Positions 18,583-28,968 of a stretch of DNA of 64,000 nt are shown piece by piece (positions within the stretch are counted from its first letter, which is position 1; the number at the start of each line of letters is the position of its first letter). Both the position numbers and the translations under genes were made by a program. Source of the stretch: Nitratireductor aestuarii (GTDB lineage: Bacteria > Pseudomonadota > Alphaproteobacteria > Rhizobiales > Rhizobiaceae). The notes under the pieces are model-generated. The model was given only the letters and a program-made list of their open reading frames with translations, was not told the origin of the DNA and ran no database searches. Location of the stretch: positions 1-64,000 of the forward strand of contig NZ_BMIF01000004.1 of NCBI RefSeq assembly GCF_014641695.1. Reading direction: 5' to 3'.

Positions 18583-19583
18583 CCGTTGACAGCGCAACCT
18601 CAACCGCCCCGCGGCAGGGTTTCAGGATCGACTTCCACATCTGGGGACCAGTGGTGGCACTGCTGGCGCTCATTGCGCTGGGGGCATTCCTCAACTCCAA
18701 CTTCCTCAGCTACGGCAATGTCACCAACGTGCTCGCCCGCTCAGCCTTCATCGGCATCATCGCGGTGGGCATGACCTTCGTCATAACCTCCGGCGGGCTC
18801 GACCTGTCGGTTGGTTCGATGGCCGCGTTCATCGCCGGCGTGATGATCATGATCATGAACGGACTGGTTCCAAGCATGGGCGTAGGCTGGGGCGTGATCC
18901 TCGTCGGCATGCTGGTGGCCATTGTCGTCGGTTTCGCTGCCGGCCTGGTGAACGGGCTCCTCATCACGCAGGCGCGGATTGAAGCCTTCATCGTGACGCT
19001 CGGCACGATGGGCATCTTCCGCTCGCTCATCACGTGGCTTGCCAATGGCGGTACGCTGTCGCTCGACTACGGCGTGCGCGAGGTCTACCGCCCCGTCTAT
19101 TACGACGGCCTACTGGGCGTGGCGTGGCCGATCATCGTATTCGCCGCGGTGGCCATCCTTGGCGAAATCATCATGCGCAAGACGCCCTTCGGGCGGCACT
19201 GCGCGGCGATCGGTTCCAATGAGCAGGTAGCCCTCTATTCGGCCGTGCACGTCAATCGCGTGCGGCTCATGACCTATATCCTGCTCGGCATTCTCGTAGG
19301 CATCGCCACGATCATGTACGTGCCGCGCCTGGGTTCCGCCTCCAGCTCAACCGGCGTGCTGTGGGAACTCGAGGCGATCGCTGCCGTGATCATCGGCGGC
19401 ACGGTGCTCAAAGGCGGCTTCGGGCGCGTCTGGGGTACGGTCGTAGGCGTGCTGATCCTCAGCCTCATCGGCAACATTCTTAATCTCGCGAACCTGGTCA
19501 GCCCCTATCTCAATGGCGCGATCCAGGGCGTGATCATCATTCTGGCCGTGGTTCTGCAACGGCAGAAGAAAATGGAGCGGTGA
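18579..19583 (+). CDS. Sugar ABC transporter permease, RbsC/XylH type
   Basis: 334 aa and highly hydrophobic, with about eight to ten membrane segments. The family motif around ITSGGLDLSVGSMAAF (residues 68-83) and the cytoplasmic coupling loop near GSNEQVALYSAVHVNRVRL are visible, as is the C-terminal GGTVLKGGFGRVWGTVVG. The start overlaps the ATPase gene by 4 nt (ATGA). One homodimeric permease per transporter is usual for this class. Confidence 0.94.
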
Positions 19584-19621
19584 CGGGAGCCCGCTTCACA
19601 ATTTCAACAGGGGAGAGAGAC

Positions 19622-20569
19622 ATGAAACTATCAGCATTGGCCGGTGCACTCGCGCTCGGCATAGCATTCGCCGGAAGCGCGCTCGCGCAGGACACGAAGG
19701 TGATCGGCGTTTCCATACCCGCCGCCACGCATGGATGGGCCGGTGGCATGAACTTCCACGCCCAGCAGACCATCAAGGCGCTGGAGGAGCGCTACGAGAA
19801 CCTGGACTTTGTGCTTTCCACGGCAAGCGACCCGGGCCAGCAGGTCTCCGACATCGAAGACATGATGGCCACGCGCAACATCGACGCGTTGGTCGTGCTG
19901 CCGTTTGAATCCGAGCCGCTGACGGGTCCCGTCCAGCGCGTCAAGGAAGCCGGCAAGTTTGTGACGGTCGTGGACCGTGGTCTCAGCCAGGAGAACATCG
20001 AAGACCTCTACGTTGCCGGTGACAACACCGCATTCGGCCGCGTCTCGGGTGAGTTCTTCAAGCAGCAGATGCCCAACGGCGGCAAGATCGTCGTGCTGCG
20101 CGGTATCCCGACCACCATCGACAACGAGCGCGTCGAAGCCTTCCAGCAGGCCATCGAAGGCTCGGGCATCGAGATCATCGACATGGAGCACGGCAACTGG
20201 AACCGCGACGACGCCTTCGAGGTAATGCAGGACTTCCTGTCGAAGCATGCCGAAATCAACGCCGTCTGGGCGTCGGATGACGACATGGCCGTAGGTGTTC
20301 TCGAAGCGATCAACCAGGCCAACCGTCAGGACCAGATGTGGGTGCTGGGCGGCGCCGGCATGAAGGAAATGATCAAGCGCGTCATGGACGGCGACAAGAT
20401 CATTCCAGCCGACGTTACCTATCCGCCTGCGATGATCGGCACGGCGATCGAGCTCACGGCACTGCGCTTCACGTCGAGCATGCCAATGTCGGGCCGATTC
20501 ATCATCAGTTCCGAGCTGATCACGAAGGATAACGCCGAAAAATTCTACTATCCGGATTCGCCGTTCTAA
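19622..20569 (+). CDS. Sugar ABC transporter periplasmic binding protein, RbsB type
   Basis: 315 aa from the ATG at 19622 with GGGGAGAGAGAC upstream. A Sec signal peptide ends GSALAQ (residue 22). The mature protein has the Peripl_BP_4 fold: VIGVSIPAATHGWAGGM, SDIEDMMATRNIDALVVLPFES, VTVVDRGLSQENIEDLYVAGDN and VWASDDDMAVGVLEAI. It is the last gene of the operon, whereas the binding protein is more often first in RbsBAC-type operons. A hairpin follows 21 nt after the stop codon. Confidence 0.93.
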   Translation: MKLSALAGALALGIAFAGSALAQDTKVIGVSIPAATHGWAGGMNFHAQQTIKALEERYENLDFVLSTASDPGQQVSDIEDMMATRNIDALVVLPFESEPLTGPVQRVKEAGKFVTVVDRGLSQENIEDLYVAGDNTAFGRVSGEFFKQQMPNGGKIVVLRGIPTTIDNERVEAFQQAIEGSGIEIIDMEHGNWNRDDAFEVMQDFLSKHAEINAVWASDDDMAVGVLEAINQANRQDQMWVLGGAGMKEMIKRVMDGDKIIPADVTYPPAMIGTAIELTALRFTSSMPMSGRFIISSELITKDNAEKFYYPDSPF

Positions 20570-20590
20570 GCGCGATCAGCAAACAGTCTT

Positions 20591-20619
20591 CTCCGGGTAG
20601 GCATCCGCTTTGCCCGGAG
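20591..20619 (+). terminator. Stem-loop at the end of the sugar operon
   Basis: CTCCGGG / CCCGGAG, extended by T-G and A-T pairs, with a loop of about 11 nt. There is no T-run on the plus strand, so a strict terminator is uncertain. It could stabilise the 3' end of the binding-protein mRNA. Confidence 0.4.
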
Positions 20620-20693
20620 TTGCCCTGGGCGGGTGGGCAAAAAGGGTGGTTCCGACAGGAGCCACGCTTTCCTTTTGAACGCGATGGGCCGGC

Positions 20694-21095
20694 TTACTCA
20701 GCGGGTTTGCCGGGAAAGACCTTGAAGGTTGCGACGGCCTTCGCCACCACTTCATCCTTGTCATCGAGAACTTCTGCCTCGACAAACCGGATCGAGCGGC
20801 CTCTGCGCACGCAGCGGGCGAAGCAGCGCAGGTCGCCCTTCGCCGCATTCAGGTAGTTCACAGTGATGCTTAGCGTTGAGGCGGCGGCGCTGGTACCCAA
20901 GTCGGCATACGAAGCAGCACCAAGCGACATGTCGATCAAGCTGGCGATAGCGCCACCGTGCACGTCGCCCTTGCGGTTCTGCAGCTCAGGCTTGAACGGA
21001 AGGTGCGCTTCTACTCCGTCTACCTCCCTGCGCACGATATCGATCCCGAGAAATTCTGCGTAGGGCGGATTGGTCTCAAAACGCACAAGTGACAT
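20694..21095 (-). CDS. PaaI-type hotdog-fold thioesterase
   Basis: 133 aa from the ATG at 21095; a TTG 18 nt upstream is less likely. The hotdog core is seen in HLPFKPELQNRKGDVHGGAIASLIDMSLGAA, where HGG is the conserved oxyanion/catalytic region. It continues with STLSITVNYLNAAKGDLRCFARCVRRG and FVEAEVLDDKDEVVAKAVATFKV. Relatives hydrolyse phenylacetyl-CoA or other acyl-CoAs. The neighbour is acetoacetyl-CoA synthetase in the same orientation, but a hairpin at 21204 separates the two transcripts. Confidence 0.85.
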   Translation of the reverse strand: MSLVRFETNPPYAEFLGIDIVRREVDGVEAHLPFKPELQNRKGDVHGGAIASLIDMSLGAASYADLGTSAAASTLSITVNYLNAAKGDLRCFARCVRRGRSIRFVEAEVLDDKDEVVAKAVATFKVFPGKPAE

Positions 21096-21203
21096 GAAAC
21101 AGACTGCTCCCAAGGATAACTATTCTCGTGAACGCCCTCTTACGGAGCGTCACAGGGAAATGGCAAGCGTCTGCTGCTTCAACAGTCAGAGAAAGGCAAA
21201 ATT

Positions 21204-21230
21204 CCCATCCCTGAATGTCTCAGGGATGGG
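21204..21230 (-). terminator. Rho-independent terminator of the acetoacetyl-CoA synthetase gene
   Basis: Perfect 11-bp stem CCCATCCCTGA / TCAGGGATGGG with a 5-nt loop, 11 nt after the synthetase stop codon. Read on the minus strand the stem is followed by AATTTTGCCTTTC, a moderate T-rich tract. Confidence 0.75.
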
Positions 21231-21241
21231 AGACTCGGGAA

Positions 21242-23194
<1,953 letters not shown>

Positions 23195-23416
23195 AAATTC
23201 CTCCCTTTGCGCATGCGTCTCACATTGCCCCATCCTCAAAGGGCCGGATTCTTATGCCGCATCCGGGTTGCGAACGAAAGCACGTTCCGCGCTCGATTGG
23301 GGATCCCCCAAAGTGATGTGGTGAAACTTTATATTTCCATAACAATTTGCTGCCACTGCAATGTCTAAATTGGTGTGCAACTGCGCATCAGCAAATTTGC
23401 GTTCCAGAACCGGGCC

Positions 23417-24256
23417 ATGACAACTGAAGATCTGATACGTACGGGCTACAGGGCAAGGGTGGCGAACACCCCTGACGGCAGAACAATGGCCGAAGCCCTG
23501 GTGACCGTGATCATGCCCGCCAGGAATGCGGCAGGGACCATCGGCAAGTCGATTCAGTCGGTTCGTAGCCAGAGCTTCAAGGACTGGGAGCTGATCGTTA
23601 TCGACGATGCTTCAGAGGATCGTACGGCTGAAATCGTCAAGTGGTTTATCGCGAAGGACAAAAGGATCCGTCTGCTGCGGTTGCCCAAGTGGCGCGGCGT
23701 GGCTGCCGCCCGCAACCGCGGTCTTGACCTCGCACGTACGCGCTTTATCGCCTTCCTGGACAGCGACGATGCGTGGGAGCCGCAGAAGCTCGAACGCCAG
23801 ATCGCGTTCATGATGGAGAGCGGCACAGCGATTACGTTCGGTGCCTACCGTCGCGTGGATGTCGAGGGAAACACCCTCGGTGTCGTCGTGCCACCGACCA
23901 AGGTTTCTCGGCGGATGATGCTACGGTCCAATTTCATCGGCAACCTGACGGCTGTCTTCGACCGCCAGCGGCTGCCGGACCTGCGGTTCAAACCAGTGGG
24001 TAACGAGGACTACGTGTTCTGGGTGAACGCGCTGGAGCAACTGCGGGAACCAGTGCTTGCCACGCCCGGCGCCACACCCATCGCCCGCTATCGCGTCGCT
24101 GGGGACTCGCTCTCCGGCAACAAGATCAACTCCCTGCGCTGGCAATGGGAGAATTATCGGCGAAACCTGGGCTTTGGGCTGGTGAGAAGCTCCTTCTACC
24201 TCACCAGCTATGCCCTTCATGGCCTTATCAAGAGGCGTCCGTCAAAGGACGCGTAA
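23417..24256 (+). CDS. GT2-family glycosyltransferase
   Basis: 279 aa from the ATG at 23417. The GT-A fold is clear: VTVIMPARNAAGTIGKSIQSV, ELIVIDDASEDRTAEIV, GVAAARNRGLDLARTRFIAFLDSDDAWEP (the DSDD holds the metal-binding DxD) and GNEDYVFWVNALE. No membrane segment precedes the catalytic domain, so it is likely cytosolic or peripheral. It probably adds a sugar to a surface polysaccharide. The convergent Wzm/Wzt-like genes next to it are a plausible partner exporter. No strong ribosome site is visible, so the start (possibly the ATG at 23486) is uncertain. Confidence 0.88.
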   Translation: MTTEDLIRTGYRARVANTPDGRTMAEALVTVIMPARNAAGTIGKSIQSVRSQSFKDWELIVIDDASEDRTAEIVKWFIAKDKRIRLLRLPKWRGVAAARNRGLDLARTRFIAFLDSDDAWEPQKLERQIAFMMESGTAITFGAYRRVDVEGNTLGVVVPPTKVSRRMMLRSNFIGNLTAVFDRQRLPDLRFKPVGNEDYVFWVNALEQLREPVLATPGATPIARYRVAGDSLSGNKINSLRWQWENYRRNLGFGLVRSSFYLTSYALHGLIKRRPSKDA

Positions 24257-24291
24257 AGGCAGAGAAACTCGGGTTCCATGCGTGCCGCATG

Positions 24292-25038
24292 CTACGCGCT
24301 GCCGAAATAGGCAGGAAGAACCTCCTCCGGTGAACTGTCCATCCTCACCTTACCATGATCGAGCCAGATGACGCGATTGCAGTTATTGGTCAGCAGGTTA
24401 CGCTCATAGCTCGCCAGGACCAGGATCTTGGTCGAGTCCACCAATTCAGTCATGCGCTGGTTTGCGCGCTCCCTGAAGTCCTCGTCACCCGTGGAGAGCC
24501 ACTCGTCCATGATGAGGATCTCCGGGCGGACTGCCGTTGAGGTGGCGAACGCCAACCGCAGTTGCATGCCCGATGAGTAGATGCGGAACGGCATATCGAG
24601 GAAGTCCCCCAGGCCCGTGAACTCGGCGATCTCCTCAAGCTTTGCAGAAATCTCCCTGGGCGACATGCCCATCATCGCTGCCCGCAGACGGATGTTCTCG
24701 TAGCCGGTGACATCGGGATCGATGCCCAGGCTGATATTTATCAACGAGGTGCACGTGCCGTTGATGATCGCCTCGCCTCGCGTCGGGGAGTAGATTCCCG
24801 ACAGGACCTGCAGCAGTGTCGTCTTACCTGACCCATTGTGGCCGACCAGACCCACGCGGTCACCTTCGCGGAGGGTGAGTGAGACGTCATCCAGGCTGCT
24901 CACGATCACAAGCCGATCAGACTTGCGTTCGATCTTTCCTCCCGTCGCAATGCTGAGCACGCGATTCTTCAGCGACCGGCTGGGCGGGTTGAAGACTGGA
25001 AATTCTACACTGACGTTCTGAAGCTGTATGAATGTCAT
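24292..25038 (-). CDS. Polysaccharide-export ABC transporter ATPase (Wzt/KpsT/RfbE type)
   Basis: 248 aa. Walker A is [16 protein letters not shown], the signature is [16 protein letters not shown] and Walker B is [15 protein letters not shown]. The N-terminal loop [17 protein letters not shown] and the motifs [19 protein letters not shown] and [14 protein letters not shown] place it with O-antigen/teichoic-acid/capsule exporters. It lacks the extra C-terminal carbohydrate-binding domain of O9-type Wzt, so the exported chain need not carry a terminal modification. It lies 4 nt downstream of the permease gene. Confidence 0.92.
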   Translation of the reverse strand: MTFIQLQNVSVEFPVFNPPSRSLKNRVLSIATGGKIERKSDRLVIVSSLDDVSLTLREGDRVGLVGHNGSGKTTLLQVLSGIYSPTRGEAIINGTCTSLINISLGIDPDVTGYENIRLRAAMMGMSPREISAKLEEIAEFTGLGDFLDMPFRIYSSGMQLRLAFATSTAVRPEILIMDEWLSTGDEDFRERANQRMTELVDSTKILVLASYERNLLTNNCNRVIWLDHGKVRMDSSPEEVLPAYFGSA

Positions 25039-25042
25039 TGTT

Positions 25043-25897
25043 TCAGATCCAATATGCCACGCGCCAGCGATACTTCCCGAAGAAGACCAATGCCCAAGCC
25101 CATCCTGCTACTGCGGTACCGAGCGCCACGATCCAGCTCAGGGCATCCGGATTCTGACCGAGCAGTGGAGCCCGGATCAATTGGATCAGGTGGTACAAGG
25201 GGTTGAGCTGGTACATCAGGCTCGAAACGTGGTCCGGCAAGGTCTTTGTCATCCACATCACGGGCGTGAAATAGAACATGACCTGTAGAAGATTGGCCAC
25301 CACCTGTGTCATGTCCCTGAACCGCGTACAAATCAGCGCGAATCCCAGGCTCATCCAGCTCAAATTCAGGCAAAGCAGAACCAGGCCAGGAACGGCCAGG
25401 ATTGCAGTCCACTCGATCGAGCCACCCACCACCAGAACAACCAGAGGAAAGATGATAATGTTGTGCGCAAGTATAATCATGTTGCGCCACATCATTCTTA
25501 TAACGTGCATAAACAATGGCATACGCACTTGAAGGATAATTCCCTGCGACCCCACGAATGTGTTGCATCCTTCATTCAGGGTTGTCGAAAGAAAATTCCA
25601 AGTGATGATGCTGGCGCACAGATAAGGCAAAAATTCTGCCATGGACGCGCGGAAAAGCGCGCCAAATACCGATCCTATGGCGCCAATGAACACCAACATG
25701 CTTAGTGTGAGCCAAAAGGCGCCAAGACGCGAACGCCTATAGCGCTGGGCGATGTCCTGCCATCCGAAGATAAACGCCACACGCCATTTGCTAAAAGATT
25801 CAATTATATCTGCCAGCGCGACACGCACGCCCGATTTGTTCATCGCACGGATCGTCTCTGAACGAGGGGGATTTAGAGAGATGGCTTCACTGGTCAC
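25043..25897 (-). CDS. Polysaccharide-export ABC transporter permease (Wzm/KpsM type)
   Basis: 284 aa from a GTG at 25897 that has GGAGG 7 nt upstream. The frame extends to 25954, and an ATG at 25912 is the alternative. The ABC2-type permease core shows WQDIAQRYRRSRLGAFWLTLSMLVFIG, six predicted helices, and the family pattern FYFTPVMWMTKTLP with LNPLYHLIQLIRAPLLG. It works with the ATPase encoded downstream to export an undecaprenyl- or lipid-linked polysaccharide across the inner membrane. No further polymer genes are adjacent except the GT2 gene, so the remaining biosynthesis must be elsewhere. Confidence 0.9.
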   Translation of the reverse strand: MTSEAISLNPPRSETIRAMNKSGVRVALADIIESFSKWRVAFIFGWQDIAQRYRRSRLGAFWLTLSMLVFIGAIGSVFGALFRASMAEFLPYLCASIITWNFLSTTLNEGCNTFVGSQGIILQVRMPLFMHVIRMMWRNMIILAHNIIIFPLVVLVVGGSIEWTAILAVPGLVLLCLNLSWMSLGFALICTRFRDMTQVVANLLQVMFYFTPVMWMTKTLPDHVSSLMYQLNPLYHLIQLIRAPLLGQNPDALSWIVALGTAVAGWAWALVFFGKYRWRVAYWI

Positions 25898-26025
25898 AGA
25901 ATGCCTCCGCATAAAGTCCGCAAGCGGCGTGCAAAGTGCCCTACTAGAATTCACAGGGACGCCTTAATTACCAAACTAATACAGTTACGAATTATAATGA
26001 ATAAACTTTGGATTTTTGATACATG

Positions 26026-26077
26026 TCTTATCGAACATGCCGATAAGCATTCTCTTATCTTCCTCAATTCGATAAGA
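26026..26077. repeat. Four alternating GATAAG/CTTATC half-sites in an AT-rich region
   Basis: The 379-nt stretch 25898-26276 contains no gene I can support and is clearly AT-richer than its surroundings between 25960 and 26110. Inside it, CTTATCG (26027-26033) pairs with CGATAAG (26041-26047), and TCTTATC (26053-26059) pairs with GATAAGA (26071-26077), giving two adjacent inverted repeats. They lie upstream of the Wzm/Wzt genes and may be regulator sites. A MucR-like regulator that prefers AT-rich DNA could also bind here. Both readings are inference. Confidence 0.45.
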
Positions 26078-26207
26078 CAACAATATATTGTCAAGCTCCA
26101 GGCAAGACTTGTGGGTAGCTTCAATGTGCATACATACAAACACCGACAGCTGCACATTCAGCGTCGGGGCAAGGTCGGCGGAAACGTTGATGGCCCGTTG
26201 CTTCCAG

Positions 26208-26246
26208 AAAAAACAGGGCGTGCCCTACCCCAAGGAGCACACCCTG
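26208..26246 (-). terminator. Rho-independent terminator of the universal stress gene
   Basis: Read on the minus strand: CAGGGTGTGC, 13-nt loop, GCACGCCCTG (10 bp including one G-U pair), followed at once by six T. It starts 30 nt after the stop codon of the UspA-family gene. Confidence 0.85.
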
Positions 26247-26276
26247 CAGCTGCATCGCTATTGAGGCGACAGCAAA

Positions 26277-26723
26277 TTACCTGACAACGAGTACCGGGAT
26301 TTTGGAGTGGGAAACCACTTCCGCCGCCTGGCTGCCAAGTAGCAGGCGACCGATTCCCCGACGCCCGTGGGAGGCCATGACGATCAGGTCGCAACCATTG
26401 TCCTCGGCTGCCTGAAGGATACCTTCAGCGGGATGGCTGTCCTTGACGTGAACAGTATTGGGATCGACGCCGGCGGCTTCAACCACCCGGACTGCAGCAT
26501 CAAGGATCCTGTCCGCGCTCTCGTCGGTCGCCTTTTCGAACTCCTGGATGATGTTGTGGTGGCCGCGCTGAGCGTGAGACGCCATTTCCATTGCCGACCA
26601 GGATTCCGTTACGGTAACCACGGTCACTTGAGCGCCGACGCTCTTTGCCAGCTGGCTGCCGTGCGCAAGCCCCTTTGCGGCCAACTCGGATCCATCGGTT
26701 GCGATCAGGATGTGCTTATACAT
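26277..26723 (-). CDS. Universal stress protein, UspA family
   Basis: 148 aa single Usp domain starting MYKHILIATDGSELA. The ATP-binding signature G-x2-G-x9-G-S is present in SHGRRGIGRLLLGSQAAEV (about residues 117-135), so it belongs to the nucleotide-binding subgroup. EILQAAEDNGCDLIVMASHG-like segments match the family closely. Members accumulate under starvation, oxidative or respiratory stress. It is divergent from the aldehyde dehydrogenase gene across a 237-nt region with no recognisable binding site. Confidence 0.93.
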   Translation of the reverse strand: MYKHILIATDGSELAAKGLAHGSQLAKSVGAQVTVVTVTESWSAMEMASHAQRGHHNIIQEFEKATDESADRILDAAVRVVEAAGVDPNTVHVKDSHPAEGILQAAEDNGCDLIVMASHGRRGIGRLLLGSQAAEVVSHSKIPVLVVR

Positions 26724-26960
26724 TCAAGGCGCCTTTCTTCAGTCGTATTGCGGCAGCGATCGTACCCTCGGGCTCACCACTGGCAATTGTGACAACTACT
26801 TAGAACTTTCCTGAATCATCTCAGCTTCTTATTTCCGGCTCTTTCCCTGGCTAAGTAATGCTCACTTCAGCAAACGGTTTCCAACCATTGTGAAAATGCA
26901 CTATGTCAGTCTGGACGCGGCATGGCCGCACCATGACAGTATGCGGAGGCGACAGGTACT

Positions 26961-28400
26961 ATGACCCATTCCTATCCGGACGTTCAACTTCTCATCAATG
27001 GCAACTGGCAGAAGGCCCGCTCGGGCAAGACCATCCCCGTACTCGACCCGGCCACGGATGAGCAGATTGGAACCGTTGCCTGGGCAGGCAAGGAGGATCT
27101 CGATCTGGCACTCGAGGCCGCGGCTGAAGCGTTCAAGTCCTGGAGCCGCGTATCAGCCTATGAGCGCTGCAAGATCATGCGCAAGGCCGCCGATCTCCTG
27201 CGCGAGCGTGCCGACAGCATCGGCTGGATGATGACCCGCGAACAGGGCAAGCCACTGGCACAGGCGAAAATGGAAGTTATGGGCGCGGCTGACACGATCG
27301 ACTGGTTCGCCGAAGAAGGTCGGCGGGCCTACGGTCAGGTGATCCCGCCGCGCACGCCGGACGTCATCCAGATGACGATGAAGGTGCCAGTTGGTGTCGT
27401 CGCGGCCTTCACGCCCTGGAACTTCCCGATCAACCAGGTGGTGCGCAAGCTGTCGGCGGCGCTCACGACGGGATGCACGATCATCGTCAAGGCGCCGGAA
27501 GAAACGCCTGCGTCGCCAGCCGAACTGATCCGCTGCTTCGTGGAAGCCGGCGTGCCGGCAGGTGTGGTGAACCTCGTCTATGGCGTTCCCGCCGAAATTT
27601 CGGAATACCTGATCCCGCATCCGATCGTCCGCAAGGTTACCTTTACCGGCTCCACCCCCGTCGGCAAGCAGCTTGCCGCACTCGCCGGCCAGCACATGAA
27701 GCGCGCGACGATGGAGCTCGGCGGCCATGCGCCGGTGATCATTACGGGCGACGCCGATATCAAGAAGGCCGTTTCGGTGATGTCGGCAAGCAAGTTCCGC
27801 AACGCTGGGCAGGTGTGTGTGTCGCCAACCCGCTTCCTCGTGGAGCAGAACGTGGCTGACGAATTTTTGGACGGTTTCACCACCGCAGCAAAGGCGATCC
27901 GTGTCGGCAACGGCCTTGATCCCGAAACCGAGATGGGTCCGCTGGCGAACGAGCGCCGCATTCCTGCTCTCGAGGCGCTTATCGCGGACGCAACGGAACG
28001 TGGCGGCAGGCTGACGACTGGCGGCAACCGCATCGGCAACCAGGGCAATTTCTTCGAGCCAACCGTTCTTTCGGATGTGCCGACCAGCGCCCGCATCATG
28101 AACGAAGAGCCTTTCGGGCCGGTGGCCGTCATCAACCGCTTCAGCGAGCTTGATGAGGCGATCGCCGAGGCAAACCGCCTCCCCTTCGGCCTTGCAGCCT
28201 ATGCCTTCACGGGCTCCGACAAGACTGCCACGCGTCTTGGGCTCGAAATCGAAAGCGGCATGCTCACCATCAACCATCTGGGTCTCGCCCTGCCGGAAGT
28301 GCCGTTCGGCGGTATCAAGGATTCGGGCTACGGCACGGAAGGCGGCTCGGAAGCCATCGAGGCCTATCTCGAGACGCGCTTCGTCACCCGTACGGCCTAA
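26961..28400 (+). CDS. NAD(P)-dependent succinate-semialdehyde-type aldehyde dehydrogenase
   Basis: 479 aa. Aldehyde dehydrogenase landmarks are present: [10 protein letters not shown] (150-159), [11 protein letters not shown] with the Rossmann Gly, Glu252 in MELGGHAP as general base, and Cys286 in [12 protein letters not shown] as nucleophile. EEPFGPVAV and the C-terminal [15 protein letters not shown] follow. The closest named class is GabD-like succinate-semialdehyde dehydrogenase, which also includes glutarate- and other short-chain semialdehyde enzymes, so the substrate is not certain. GGAGG lies 11 nt upstream of the ATG. The ridA gene follows 145 nt downstream. Confidence 0.87.
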   Translation: MTHSYPDVQLLINGNWQKARSGKTIPVLDPATDEQIGTVAWAGKEDLDLALEAAAEAFKSWSRVSAYERCKIMRKAADLLRERADSIGWMMTREQGKPLAQAKMEVMGAADTIDWFAEEGRRAYGQVIPPRTPDVIQMTMKVPVGVVAAFTPWNFPINQVVRKLSAALTTGCTIIVKAPEETPASPAELIRCFVEAGVPAGVVNLVYGVPAEISEYLIPHPIVRKVTFTGSTPVGKQLAALAGQHMKRATMELGGHAPVIITGDADIKKAVSVMSASKFRNAGQVCVSPTRFLVEQNVADEFLDGFTTAAKAIRVGNGLDPETEMGPLANERRIPALEALIADATERGGRLTTGGNRIGNQGNFFEPTVLSDVPTSARIMNEEPFGPVAVINRFSELDEAIAEANRLPFGLAAYAFTGSDKTATRLGLEIESGMLTINHLGLALPEVPFGGIKDSGYGTEGGSEAIEAYLETRFVTRTA

Positions 28401-28408
28401 GGAATATC

Positions 28409-28440
28409 GGGTGACTGGCCGAGCCTCTTGGCCGTCACCC
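28409..28440 (+). terminator. Stem-loop after the aldehyde dehydrogenase gene
   Basis: GGGTGAC-T-GGCC pairs with GGCC-GTCACCC, an 11-bp stem with one bulged T, starting 9 nt after the stop. The following bases are ATTCAAAAGTTTTG, so the T-tract is poor. Confidence 0.45.
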
Positions 28441-28545
28441 ATTCAAAAGTTTTGCACAGCGCCTGCGGAAGCTTGTGGTGACGGCGACAATCGTATTCAT
28501 TCCCGCGCGCCGGCGATGGCCGTTATGACGTAAGGAGACCCTGCA

Positions 28546-28893
28546 GTGACTATCAATCGTTTCGAGACCAACCAGCGCATGAGCGAACTGGTGGTACACA
28601 ATGGCACCGCCTACCTGGCCGGCCAGATCCCAGACGACTCCTCCGCCGACATCGGCACCCAGACCGAGCAGGTACTGGCGAACATCGACCGCCTGCTGGC
28701 GCTTGCCGGTACGGACAAGACCAAGATCCTTTCGGCGACCATCTACCTTGCTGACATGCGCTACTTCCCGGCCATGAACGCAAAGTGGGACGCCTGGATT
28801 CCGCAGGGTGCAGGCCCGGCCCGCGCCACGGTTCATGCCGCACTGGCCGACCCGGACATCAAGATCGAGATCTCCGTCATCGCGGCCGTCTGA
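28546..28893 (+). CDS. ridA: RidA family enamine/imine deaminase
   Basis: 115 aa from a GTG at 28546 with AAGGAG about 8 nt upstream. Family motifs are VVHNGTAYLAGQIP, QTEQVLANIDRLLALAGTDKTKILSATIYLADM and GPARATVHAALADPDIKIEI. Arg93 (PARATV) corresponds to the catalytic Arg105 of Salmonella RidA. RidA hydrolyses reactive 2-aminoacrylate and related intermediates formed by PLP enzymes. The Q-rich MRYFPAMNAKWDAWIP segment suggests the subgroup often encoded near amino-acid oxidases or dehydrogenases, in line with the convergent glutamate dehydrogenase. Confidence 0.9.
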   Translation: MTINRFETNQRMSELVVHNGTAYLAGQIPDDSSADIGTQTEQVLANIDRLLALAGTDKTKILSATIYLADMRYFPAMNAKWDAWIPQGAGPARATVHAALADPDIKIEISVIAAV

Positions 28894-28914
28894 TCAGCCA
28901 GCATCTTGAACGAA

Positions 28915-28948
28915 AAAGGCCGGATCATCGGGCGATGATCCGGCCTTT
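28915..28948. terminator. Bidirectional terminator between ridA and the glutamate dehydrogenase gene
   Basis: 15-bp perfect stem AAAGGCCGGATCATC / GATGATCCGGCCTTT around GGGC. On the plus strand it is followed by CTTATATG; on the minus strand by further T residues. It sits between two convergent genes (stops at 28893 and 28969) and serves both. Confidence 0.9.
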
Positions 28949-28968
28949 CTTATATGTGTCGCAGAAGC

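Noticed and set aside
27153-28442. Long minus-strand frame (about 429 codons) opposite the aldehyde dehydrogenase
   Set aside because: Shadow of a gene with a full catalytic motif set; no ribosome site and Arg/His-rich composition.
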